A stretch of DNA of 64,000 bases from Comamonadaceae bacterium (GTDB taxonomy: Bacteria > Pseudomonadota > Gammaproteobacteria > Burkholderiales > Burkholderiaceae_C): positions 1 to 64,000 of the forward strand of contig CANBWP010000012.1 of assembly GCA_947373185.1 (NCBI GenBank), given 5' to 3'. The translations under genes were made by a program, and so were the position numbers. The notes under the pieces were generated by a model that did not search any database, was not told where the DNA came from, and saw nothing but the letters and a program-made list of their open reading frames with translations. This document shows, in pieces, positions 18,973-27,650 of the stretch; position 1 is the first letter of the stretch; each line of letters opens with the position of its first letter.

Positions 18973-18994
18973 GAATGCTCGCTTGCAAGCATTC
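18973..18994. repeat. Inverted repeat between RNase and inhibitor genes
   Basis: Arms GAATGCT and AGCATTC (18973-18979, 18988-18994) enclose 8 nt, with an inner palindrome GCTTGCAAGC. It lies in the roughly 120-nt gap after the RNase stop and before barstar. It could be an attenuator or mRNA-stability hairpin that sets the ratio of inhibitor to toxin. No T-run follows on either strand, so full termination is unlikely. Confidence 0.4.
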
Positions 18995-19035
18995 ATCTCT
19001 TGACTCATTTCTGGCTCTGGCAACACCCACCGTTT

Positions 19036-19440
19036 TCACGGCACGTTCACAATTTCCCGAAAACTTGTGTAGTGGTCCTGTGTATAAAAACACTGCTTGG
19101 GCAAACGAACTTGCTCACCTCCACACACAATTCGACGGGCGCCTCGGCTCTTTTCACCTGGGGTTTTGACGGTGTACTCGCGGTAATAACCGCGATCTGC
19201 ATGGGGCAAATGCCGCTCCCGATTGCCAAAAACAATCCCATCTTTTTCATATTGAAAAGGCCCACCCTGACGGATGCGCTGATAGGTGTCTTGACCCTCT
19301 TTGGGCAAATCCTGTAATGCAATGGGTGCAGTGACAACGAAGTCAGGGGAAGCTTTGGCCTGCACCAAATTTGTGCAAAACCCCAATGACAATCCCAAAC
19401 ATACGGCAAAAGCAGCGAAACTGAGCGTTTTTTTGCGCAT
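19036..19440 (-). CDS. Secreted guanyl-specific ribonuclease (barnase/RNase Sa-like)
   Basis: The 134-residue precursor starts at ATG 19440, 10 nt after an AGAGA ribosome binding site. A Sec signal peptide (MRKKTLSFAAFAVCLG onward) ends near VQAKA. The mature part of about 105 residues has the microbial N1/T1 RNase core: GGPFQYEKDGIVFGNRE, the general base E88 in YYREYT, R103 in ARRIV and the general acid H123 in TQDHYTSF. Two cysteines (C106, C117) could pair. It should cleave RNA 3' of guanosine outside the cytoplasm, for scavenging or antagonism. An upstream in-frame start at 19467 is not supported. Confidence 0.9.
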   Translation of the reverse strand: MRKKTLSFAAFAVCLGLSLGFCTNLVQAKASPDFVVTAPIALQDLPKEGQDTYQRIRQGGPFQYEKDGIVFGNRERHLPHADRGYYREYTVKTPGEKSRGARRIVCGGEQVRLPKQCFYTQDHYTSFREIVNVP

Positions 19441-19585
19441 GAAATCTCTGTTACTCACGGCCACCAACCCACTTCAAACCCTCAAAATCCCCGGGTAAAC
19501 CCGGAAATTCGAAGGCGCTAGTGTGCCGCAATGTCCAAATTTTTGCAAGCATTTTCCCCAAACAAGGGGATTTGCTTGCTGGGGA

Positions 19586-21886
19586 TTAACGCACGGCGTT
19601 GGCGTCTGCCACTGTCAACGCCGTCATGTTGACAATGCGTCGAACGGTGGCGCTAGGGGTCAGAATGTGCACCGGTTTGGCGGCACCCAGTAGAACGGGT
19701 CCCACAGCAATGTTGCCGCCCGCCGCTGTTTTCAACAAATTGTAAGAAATGTTGGCCGCATCGATGTTGGGCATGACCAAAAGGTTGGCATCGCCGTCCA
19801 AGGTGCCGTTAGGCATCTGAAGCGCGCGGGCATCGCCGTCCAAGGCAATGTCGCCATGCATTTCGCCATCCACTTCCAACCAAGGTGCATTTTTCTGCAG
19901 CAATGCCAATGTTTGGCGCATCTTCACTGCACTGGGCTCGTTGGAGGTGCCAAAGTTGGAATGCGACAACAACGCTGCCTTAGGACGAATGCCAAAACGC
20001 TTCATTTCATGGGCCGCCATGATGGTAATTTCTGTCAACTGCTCAGCTGTCGGATCGTAATTCACATGCGTATCGACCAAGAAAATCTGGCGATTGGGCA
20101 GCATCAGACCATTCATACAGGCAAAGGTGTTCACGCCGGCGCGCTTACCAATGACTTGCTCAACATAAGGCAAATGCGTTGCGTTGGTTCCCCAAGTACC
20201 GCAAATCAGGCCATCCACATCACCTTTGTGAAGCAACATGGTGCCAATCAATGACAAACGACGGCGCATTTCAATTTTGGCAACTTGAACCGTGATGCCT
20301 CTGCGCTCGGTCATGCGGTGGTAGGTTTGCCAGAAATCGCGGTAGCGATCGTCTTGCTCAACATTCACGACGTCATAGTCCAGCCCTTCCTTCAGGCGCA
20401 AACCAAACTTCTCGATGCGCTCAGCAATGACTGCGGGGCGACCAATCAGGGTGGGCCGTGCCAACCCTTCATCTGACACGATTTGGGCTGCGCGCAAGAC
20501 ACGCTCTTCCTCCCCCTCGCTATAAGCCACGCGTTTCTTCAAGCCTTTTTTGGCCGCTGTGTAAATCGGCTTCATGGTCGTGCCTGAGGCATACACAAAG
20601 CTTTGCAAGCGTTCGCGGTAGGCTTCCATGTCGGTGATGGGGCGTGAAGCCACACCACTGTCAGCGGCAGCTTGCGCCACCGCCGGTGCAATCTTGATCA
20701 TCAAGCGAGGATCAAAGGGTTTGGGAATCAGATATTCTGGGCCAAACACCAAAGGCTCGCCAGCATAGGCCGCCGCCACCACTTCGCTTTGTTCGGCTTG
20801 CGCCAATTCAGCAATGGCGTAAACAGCGGCAATTTCCATCTCTTGGGTGATCGTGGTGGCACCACTGTCCAAGGCGCCCCTGAAAATATAGGGAAAGCAC
20901 AACACGTTGTTGACTTGGTTAGGGTAGTCGGTGCGTCCTGTTGCCATGATGGCGTCGTCGCGAACTGCCTTCACATCTTCCGGCAAGATTTCGGGGTTGG
21001 GATTGGCCAAGGCAAAGATCAGTGGCTTGGCTGCCATCTTCTTGACCATGTCTTGTTTCAAGACGCCACCCGCCGACAAGCCCAAGAACACATCGGCCCC
21101 TTCAATGGCCTCTGTCAATGTGCGCTGCGATGTTTTTTGAGAAAACTGAATTTTGTCCTCGTCCATCAGCTCGGTGCGGCCTTCGTAGACCAAACCGGCC
21201 AAGTCAGTCACCCAAATGTTTTCGCGAGGAATGCCCAACTTGACCAACAAGCCCAAGCAAGCCAAGGCGGCAGCCCCAGCACCTGAGGTGACCAATTTGA
21301 CCTTGCTAGGATCTTTGCCCACGACCTTCAAACCATTCAAAATGGCAGCGCCCACTGTGATGGCGGTGCCATGCTGGTCGTCGTGGAAGACGGGGATCTT
21401 CATGCGCTCGCGCAATTTGCGCTCAATGTAGAAACAATCTGGCGCCTTGATGTCTTCTAAGTTGATGCCGCCAAATGTTGGCTCCAGTGCCGCAATGATT
21501 TCGACCAATTTTTCGGGGTCTTTTTCATTGATCTCGATGTCAAACACATCGATGCCCGAAAACTTCTTAAACAAAACGGCTTTGCCCTCCATGACGGGCT
21601 TGCCCGCCAAAGGCCCAATGTCACCCAATCCCAAGACGGCGGTGCCATTGGTCACCACACCCACCAAATTGCCTCGACTGGTGTATTTGAAGGCGGCAGC
21701 AGGGTCTTTGACGATTTCCTCGCAGGGCGCAGCAACGCCTGGTGAGTAAGCCAAAGCCAAATCGTGTTGATTCACCAGCTGTTTGGTGGCGGCAATGGAA
21801 ATCTTGCCGGGGGTAGGGAACTCGTGATACTCAAGCGCAGCACGACGCAGTTGTGAGCGACGTTGTTCGGGATTGGTGATGGGCAT
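19586..21886 (-). CDS. maeB: NADP-dependent malic enzyme with phosphotransacetylase-like domain
   Basis: The 766-residue cytosolic enzyme decarboxylates malate to pyruvate with NADP. The N-terminal malic domain (to about residue 420) shows [14 protein letters not shown], the catalytic block [13 protein letters not shown] and a Rossmann site ([16 protein letters not shown]). The C-terminal third is the phosphotransacetylase-like domain typical of MaeB, which serves regulation and has no known catalytic role. It is a single-gene unit, with an 8-bp hairpin at 21914-21934 in its leader. Confidence 0.95.
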   Translation of the reverse strand: MPITNPEQRRSQLRRAALEYHEFPTPGKISIAATKQLVNQHDLALAYSPGVAAPCEEIVKDPAAAFKYTSRGNLVGVVTNGTAVLGLGDIGPLAGKPVMEGKAVLFKKFSGIDVFDIEINEKDPEKLVEIIAALEPTFGGINLEDIKAPDCFYIERKLRERMKIPVFHDDQHGTAITVGAAILNGLKVVGKDPSKVKLVTSGAGAAALACLGLLVKLGIPRENIWVTDLAGLVYEGRTELMDEDKIQFSQKTSQRTLTEAIEGADVFLGLSAGGVLKQDMVKKMAAKPLIFALANPNPEILPEDVKAVRDDAIMATGRTDYPNQVNNVLCFPYIFRGALDSGATTITQEMEIAAVYAIAELAQAEQSEVVAAAYAGEPLVFGPEYLIPKPFDPRLMIKIAPAVAQAAADSGVASRPITDMEAYRERLQSFVYASGTTMKPIYTAAKKGLKKRVAYSEGEEERVLRAAQIVSDEGLARPTLIGRPAVIAERIEKFGLRLKEGLDYDVVNVEQDDRYRDFWQTYHRMTERRGITVQVAKIEMRRRLSLIGTMLLHKGDVDGLICGTWGTNATHLPYVEQVIGKRAGVNTFACMNGLMLPNRQIFLVDTHVNYDPTAEQLTEITIMAAHEMKRFGIRPKAALLSHSNFGTSNEPSAVKMRQTLALLQKNAPWLEVDGEMHGDIALDGDARALQMPNGTLDGDANLLVMPNIDAANISYNLLKTAAGGNIAVGPVLLGAAKPVHILTPSATVRRIVNMTALTVADANAVR

Positions 21887-22050
21887 GTTCTGTCTCCTAA
21901 GGAGCAGTCAAGGCCCTCTCACCGAGTGAGGGGGCTCAAGTCCTGCATGGGTTCATTTTAGACCTCTGTCGCAAGCGCCCTGGATGTGGAAAACCGCAGT
22001 CTTGTTCGACTGGGTTTTCTCTGCAAATTTGCCGAAAGTCAAAGGAATGG

Positions 22051-22079
22051 CAAAAAGAGGGCGCCGAAAAAGGCGCCGC
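22051..22079 (-). terminator. Rho-independent terminator after pepP
   Basis: On the minus strand a GGCGCC-TTTTTC-GGCGCC stem is followed by CTCTTTTTG, six nucleotides past the pepP stop. It separates pepP from maeB. Confidence 0.8.
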
Positions 22080-22084
22080 TGTGC

Positions 22085-23485
22085 CTATGCCCGCATCAAT
22101 GCCTCAATCTCGTCCGCTTTCACGGGCACATCTCGGGTGATCAACTCACAGCCTTTGGCGGTCACGACGGCATCGTCTTCAATCCGAATGCCAATGTTGT
22201 GGAAACGCTCAGGCACACCTGGCGCAGGTCGCACATAAATGCCCGGCTCAATGGTCAGAACCATGCCAGGTCGCAGAATTCGGCTGGGCCTGTCTTTGAT
22301 CAACTCTCCGCTCAAGGGGTCTTTGCGCTCGCTGAATGTGCCAACTTCCGAAGGCTCGACATAACTGCCGCAGTCATGCACATCCATGCCCAACCAATGG
22401 CCCGTGCGATGCATGTAAAACTGAAAATAACTTCGGTTGGCAATCACATCCTGTGCATTGCCCACCTTGTTGGCATCCAACAAGCCGACATCCAGCATAC
22501 CCTGCGCCAAGACCTTCACGGTGGCTTCATGGGGATCGACAAAGCGCGCGCCTTCGTGCGTGGCCGCAATCGCCGCTTCTTGTGAAGCCAACACCAAATC
22601 GTAAAGTTCTCGCTGCGCAGAACTGAACTTGCCGTTGGCTGGGAAGGTTCGGGTGATGTCACTGGCGTAACCATCCAGCTCACAGCCTGCATCGATCAAC
22701 ACCAGATCACCACTCAAAATGGGAGCCGCATCGGCGCGGTAATGCAAGACGCAGGCATTGGCACCACCGGCCACGATCGAGCCATAGGCTGGGTATTGGG
22801 AGCCGTGCTGACGAAACTCATGCAACAACTCAGCATCCAAATGGTACTCACGCACATCTTGGCCTGCACGCAGCATGGCCACGGTGCGCTTCATGGCACG
22901 TATGTGAGCGCCCGCACTGATTTGTGAGGCGCGGCGCATGATGGCCAACTCGTGCGCATCTTTGACCAAACGCATTTCATCCAAAATGCCGCACACATCA
23001 CGCTGCTGCTCTGGACACAAAGCGCCATAACGAACGCGGGCGCGAACCGCATTCAAGCCAGTTTCGATGCGCGACGACAAGTCTTTGTGCGTTGCAAACG
23101 GGTACCAGACCACAGATTTGTTTTCCAACAAGGCTGGTAATTTGGCGTCCAAAGCCGCCATTGACCAAGCCTCATGAACGGCCAACTGCGCAGGCGCCGC
23201 TTCTGGACCCAAGCGCACACCATCCCAAATTTCACGTTCTAAATCTTTGGGTTGGCAAAACAGCGTGGCCTGTCCCTCAGAGGTCAAGATCAGCCAGGCG
23301 TTGGGCTCGGTAAACCCGGTGAGGTAATAAAAATAACTGTCATGCCTGAACAAGAAATCGCTGTCGCGATTACGCTGCCGCTCAGGTGCCGTGGGAATGA
23401 TGGCAATGCTGTTGGGCGCCAGCGCCGCCATGTGTGCGGCCAATTGGGCGCGACGTTTTGCATACAAGTTGGAGTCAATGGTCAT
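22085..23485 (-). CDS. pepP: Xaa-Pro aminopeptidase P
   Basis: The 466-residue M24 metallopeptidase removes N-terminal residues that precede proline. The pita-bread catalytic domain shows the two-metal site: DAGCELDGYASDITRTF (two aspartates), H in HRTGHWLGMDVHD, E in LTIEPGIYV and E in GIRIEDDAV. The N-terminal creatinase-like domain begins NLYAKRRAQLAAHM. The gene follows murU by 30 nt and is probably read with it. Confidence 0.95.
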   Translation of the reverse strand: MTIDSNLYAKRRAQLAAHMAALAPNSIAIIPTAPERQRNRDSDFLFRHDSYFYYLTGFTEPNAWLILTSEGQATLFCQPKDLEREIWDGVRLGPEAAPAQLAVHEAWSMAALDAKLPALLENKSVVWYPFATHKDLSSRIETGLNAVRARVRYGALCPEQQRDVCGILDEMRLVKDAHELAIMRRASQISAGAHIRAMKRTVAMLRAGQDVREYHLDAELLHEFRQHGSQYPAYGSIVAGGANACVLHYRADAAPILSGDLVLIDAGCELDGYASDITRTFPANGKFSSAQRELYDLVLASQEAAIAATHEGARFVDPHEATVKVLAQGMLDVGLLDANKVGNAQDVIANRSYFQFYMHRTGHWLGMDVHDCGSYVEPSEVGTFSERKDPLSGELIKDRPSRILRPGMVLTIEPGIYVRPAPGVPERFHNIGIRIEDDAVVTAKGCELITRDVPVKADEIEALMRA

Positions 23486-23515
23486 GTTTTAAAGTCGTAA
23501 CAACGTTCAAAGAGT

Positions 23516-24328
23516 TTAAAGGGCTGCGGACGATTGGTTCAATTCCCTCAAGCGCTCAGGGGTACCCACATCGGTCCAGGCGCCCGTATAAAGGCTAGCG
23601 CTCACTTGCCCTCGATCCATTGCGGCTCTGAGCAAGGGCTCCAAAGGTGCGGCCTTACCCTGGGGATTGCCACTGGGCATGCCTGTGAGTTCTGGTGAAA
23701 AAAATGCTTGTTTGTACAAAGCAAATGTGCTGAAAGTGAAGCGTTGGGCAGGCTTTGGCACATTGAGCGCTTGGCCCTGTTCAGACAAACCAAAGTCGCC
23801 ATCGGGGTTGTGCGCAGGGTTGGGCACCAGCCAAATGTGCGCGAGGTTTTGGCTGTTTTGAAACTTCGCCATGTCGACCTCTGCAAATTGAAAGTCAGGC
23901 GCGTAAATGTCGCCAGCAAGCACCCAAAACACAGGCGCCAAAAAGGGCAGGGCCCGCACAATGCCGCCGGCGGTTTCTAGCGCATAGCCAAAATCTTTGC
24001 CTTCGTGGGAATAGCGCAAACGGATGCGGCCCACCTCGGGTAAATCGGGGTTCAGGCCAAAATGAGACTCGATTTGGGGACCCAACCATGCGGTGTTGAT
24101 GAGTTGGTCATGATGACCGGCCTTGGCGAGGGCTTGCATGTGCCATTGCATCAAGGGCTTGCCCTGAACGGCCAGCATGGGTTTGGGCATGCTGTCGGTC
24201 AACGGCCGCATGCGCTCGCCGCGGCCTGCCGCCAATACCATGGCCGTTGCCAAGGTCTCGGCCGAGGTGCCCGCCCATTCTTGGGAGGCATCTGTCTGTA
24301 AATTGGATTCCGAGGTATTCAAACGCAT
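23516..24328 (-). CDS. murU: N-acetylmuramate-1-phosphate uridylyltransferase (MurU-like)
   Basis: The 270-residue sugar nucleotidyltransferase has the signature MVLAAGRGERMRPLTDSMPK, which binds UTP. MurU-type proteins are short (about 220-240), and the cell needs one beside AmgK, so I read it as MurU rather than a glucose-1-phosphate enzyme. The annotated start gives an unusual 29-residue N-terminal extension; the internal ATG at 24241 would give the standard N-terminus. It lies 10 kb from amgK, upstream of pepP. Confidence 0.82.
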   Translation of the reverse strand: MRLNTSESNLQTDASQEWAGTSAETLATAMVLAAGRGERMRPLTDSMPKPMLAVQGKPLMQWHMQALAKAGHHDQLINTAWLGPQIESHFGLNPDLPEVGRIRLRYSHEGKDFGYALETAGGIVRALPFLAPVFWVLAGDIYAPDFQFAEVDMAKFQNSQNLAHIWLVPNPAHNPDGDFGLSEQGQALNVPKPAQRFTFSTFALYKQAFFSPELTGMPSGNPQGKAAPLEPLLRAAMDRGQVSASLYTGAWTDVGTPERLRELNQSSAAL

Positions 24329-24450
24329 GCCGCTATGTTGCCACGCTGTAGGGGTTGCGCAAGCTCATGCGCAGTAAAATATCGGGCTGAGTTGTTAATT
24401 TCATTGGCAACTGCAATGTCATCCTCACACGAATTTTATTTGGAGCCCCC

Positions 24451-26493
24451 ATGGCAATCACCCAACCCGCAGCTCATCAAATGGCCAACGCAATCCGTGC
24501 CCTGGCCATGGACGCTGTTCAACAAGCCAATTCGGGCCACCCAGGTGCGCCCATGGGCATGGCCGACATGGCCGTGGCTTTGTGGGGCGAACACTTGCAA
24601 CACAACCCCAAAAACCCCCACTGGGCCAACCGCGACCGCTTTGTTTTGTCCAATGGTCACGGCTCCATGCTCATTTATGCATTGCTGCACCTCACAGGCT
24701 ACCCACTGCCCATCACTGAGTTGAAAAACTTCCGCCAGTTGCACAGCAAAACTGCGGGGCACCCTGAAGTGGGCATCACCCCTGGCATTGAAACCACCAC
24801 CGGTCCTTTGGGTCAAGGCATCACCAATGCGGTGGGCATGGCCTTGGCCGAAAAATTGTTGGCTGCCGAATTCAACCAAGCTGAACACAAGATCGTTGAC
24901 CATCACACGTATGTGTTCATGGGCGATGGTTGCTTGATGGAAGGCATCAGCCACGAAGCTTGCGCTTTGGCGGGCGCTTGGAAGCTCAACAAACTGATCG
25001 CTTTGTATGACGACAACGGCATTTCGATTGACGGTCAAGTGGCCCCTTGGTTCATCGACAACACACCGCAGCGTTTTGCAGCGTACGGCTGGAACGTGAT
25101 TGATGCAGTGGACGGCCATGACGCTGCTGCTGTGAGCAAAGCCATTGCTGACGCCAAAAACAGCGCCGACAAGCCCACCCTGATCGTTTGCAAAACATCG
25201 ATCGGCAAAGGCAGTCCGAACCGTGCCAACACATCAAAGGCTCATGGCGAACCCCTGGGCGCAGAAGAAATCAAACTGACACGTGAAGCCTTGGGCTGGG
25301 CGCATGAGCCTTTCGTCATTCCTAAAGACGTGTATGCCAATTGGGATGCCAAACAAAGTGGTGCCGCACGCGAAGCCGAGTGGAACAAAACATTTGCAGC
25401 TTACAAAGCCGCTCACCCCACATTGGCCAAAGAATTTGTACGCCGCATGAAGGGCGAGTTGCCCAAGAACTTTGCACAAACCGCCGTAGACGCGGTCATT
25501 GCAGCGCACACCAAAGCCGAAACCGTGGCCAGCCGCAAGGCCAGCCAATTGGCCTTGGAAGCTTTCACAGCGGCACTGCCAGAAATGCTGGGTGGCTCTG
25601 CCGACCTCACCGGTTCCAACCTCACCAACACATCCTCCACACCTGCGCTGCGCATGAACTTGGCAGGCGATGTGGTGAAAAATGACAAAGGCCAAATTGG
25701 CCGTCACATCAACTACGGTGTGCGCGAATTCGGCATGGCCGCCATCATGAATGGCGTGACCCTTCACGGTGGCTTCATTCCTTACGGCGGCACCTTCCTG
25801 ACGTTTAGCGATTACTCACGCAACGCCATTCGCATGGCCGCGCTCATGAAGCAACGCGTGGTGCATGTGTTCACACACGACTCTATTGGTTTGGGCGAAG
25901 ACGGTCCCACTCACCAGTCCATCGAACACGCGGCCAGCTTGCGCTTAATTCCTGGCCTCGATGTGTGGCGTCCTGCAGATACAGCCGAGACCACTGTGGC
26001 CTGGGCCGTGGCTTTGGAAAACAAAGACCGCCCCACCGCTTTGTTGTTGTCACGCCAAAACTTGCCTTATGCACCCAAGTCCGATTTGGGTGAGATCAGC
26101 CGCGGCGCTTATGTGCTGGCCGAGCCTTCACGCGTGGGCATTGCCAAAGCCAAGGCCGTGATCATTGCCACCGGCTCTGAAGTTCAGTTGGCCTTGAAAG
26201 CACAAGAGTTGTTGGCCGAGAAGAAAATTGGCGTGCGCGTGGTGTCGATGCCCAGCACCACCACCTTCGATCGTCAAACCAGCAGCTACAAATCTGAAGT
26301 CTTGCCAGCCGGCTTGCCACGCGTGGCGGTTGAAATGGGCAGCACCGATGGCTGGTGGAAATATGGTGTGGCAGCCGTTGTCGGTATCGACACCTATGGC
26401 GAGTCTGCACCGGCACCTGTGCTCTTCAAACACTTTGGTTTCACCGCAGAGAACGTGGCCGAAACCGTGCAAGCCGCTTTGCAGAAAAAGTAA
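24451..26493 (+). CDS. tkt: Transketolase
   Basis: The 680-residue thiamine diphosphate enzyme moves two-carbon units in the pentose phosphate pathway. Visible are the N-terminal [18 protein letters not shown], the ThDP-binding segment [14 protein letters not shown] through [14 protein letters not shown], the pyrimidine domain with [15 protein letters not shown], and the C-terminal domain. Its length is standard. A ribosome binding site (TTGGAGCC) precedes the ATG, and gap follows 44 nt later in the same direction. Confidence 0.97.
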   Translation: MAITQPAAHQMANAIRALAMDAVQQANSGHPGAPMGMADMAVALWGEHLQHNPKNPHWANRDRFVLSNGHGSMLIYALLHLTGYPLPITELKNFRQLHSKTAGHPEVGITPGIETTTGPLGQGITNAVGMALAEKLLAAEFNQAEHKIVDHHTYVFMGDGCLMEGISHEACALAGAWKLNKLIALYDDNGISIDGQVAPWFIDNTPQRFAAYGWNVIDAVDGHDAAAVSKAIADAKNSADKPTLIVCKTSIGKGSPNRANTSKAHGEPLGAEEIKLTREALGWAHEPFVIPKDVYANWDAKQSGAAREAEWNKTFAAYKAAHPTLAKEFVRRMKGELPKNFAQTAVDAVIAAHTKAETVASRKASQLALEAFTAALPEMLGGSADLTGSNLTNTSSTPALRMNLAGDVVKNDKGQIGRHINYGVREFGMAAIMNGVTLHGGFIPYGGTFLTFSDYSRNAIRMAALMKQRVVHVFTHDSIGLGEDGPTHQSIEHAASLRLIPGLDVWRPADTAETTVAWAVALENKDRPTALLLSRQNLPYAPKSDLGEISRGAYVLAEPSRVGIAKAKAVIIATGSEVQLALKAQELLAEKKIGVRVVSMPSTTTFDRQTSSYKSEVLPAGLPRVAVEMGSTDGWWKYGVAAVVGIDTYGESAPAPVLFKHFGFTAENVAETVQAALQKK

Positions 26494-26534
26494 ACCATTA
26501 CAAAACTTTTCAAATTTAACTTTAAAGGAAATAG

Positions 26535-27536
<1,002 letters not shown>

Positions 27537-27552
27537 TGCACCTTTGCAGCCA

Positions 27553-27568
27553 TCACGCTTCGGCGTGA
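27553..27568 (+). other. UUCG-capped hairpin after gap
   Basis: TCACGC-TTCG-GCGTGA forms a 6-bp stem with a very stable C(UUCG)G tetraloop, 16 nt past the gap stop and just before the terminator. It probably protects or defines the 3' end of the abundant gap mRNA. Confidence 0.6.
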
Positions 27569-27572
27569 ATGC

Positions 27573-27607
27573 AAAAAGCCCAACCATTTCTGGCTGGGCT
27601 TTTTTTT
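27573..27607. terminator. Bidirectional terminator between gap and topB
   Basis: The stem AAAAAGCCCA..TGGGCTTTTT (27573-27607), with an inner CCA/TGG pairing region, has T-runs on both strands. It can end gap from the left and topB from the right. Confidence 0.88.
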
Positions 27608-27650
27608 GCCTTGTTGAACCCTCGAAGCTTTGACGCCTCGAGGCTTTCAA

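Noticed and set aside
19545-19579. GCAAGC..GCTTGC hairpin with CCCC/GGGG inner arm, considered as the maeB terminator
   Set aside because: No T-run follows on the minus strand, and the arms are interrupted by an internal loop.
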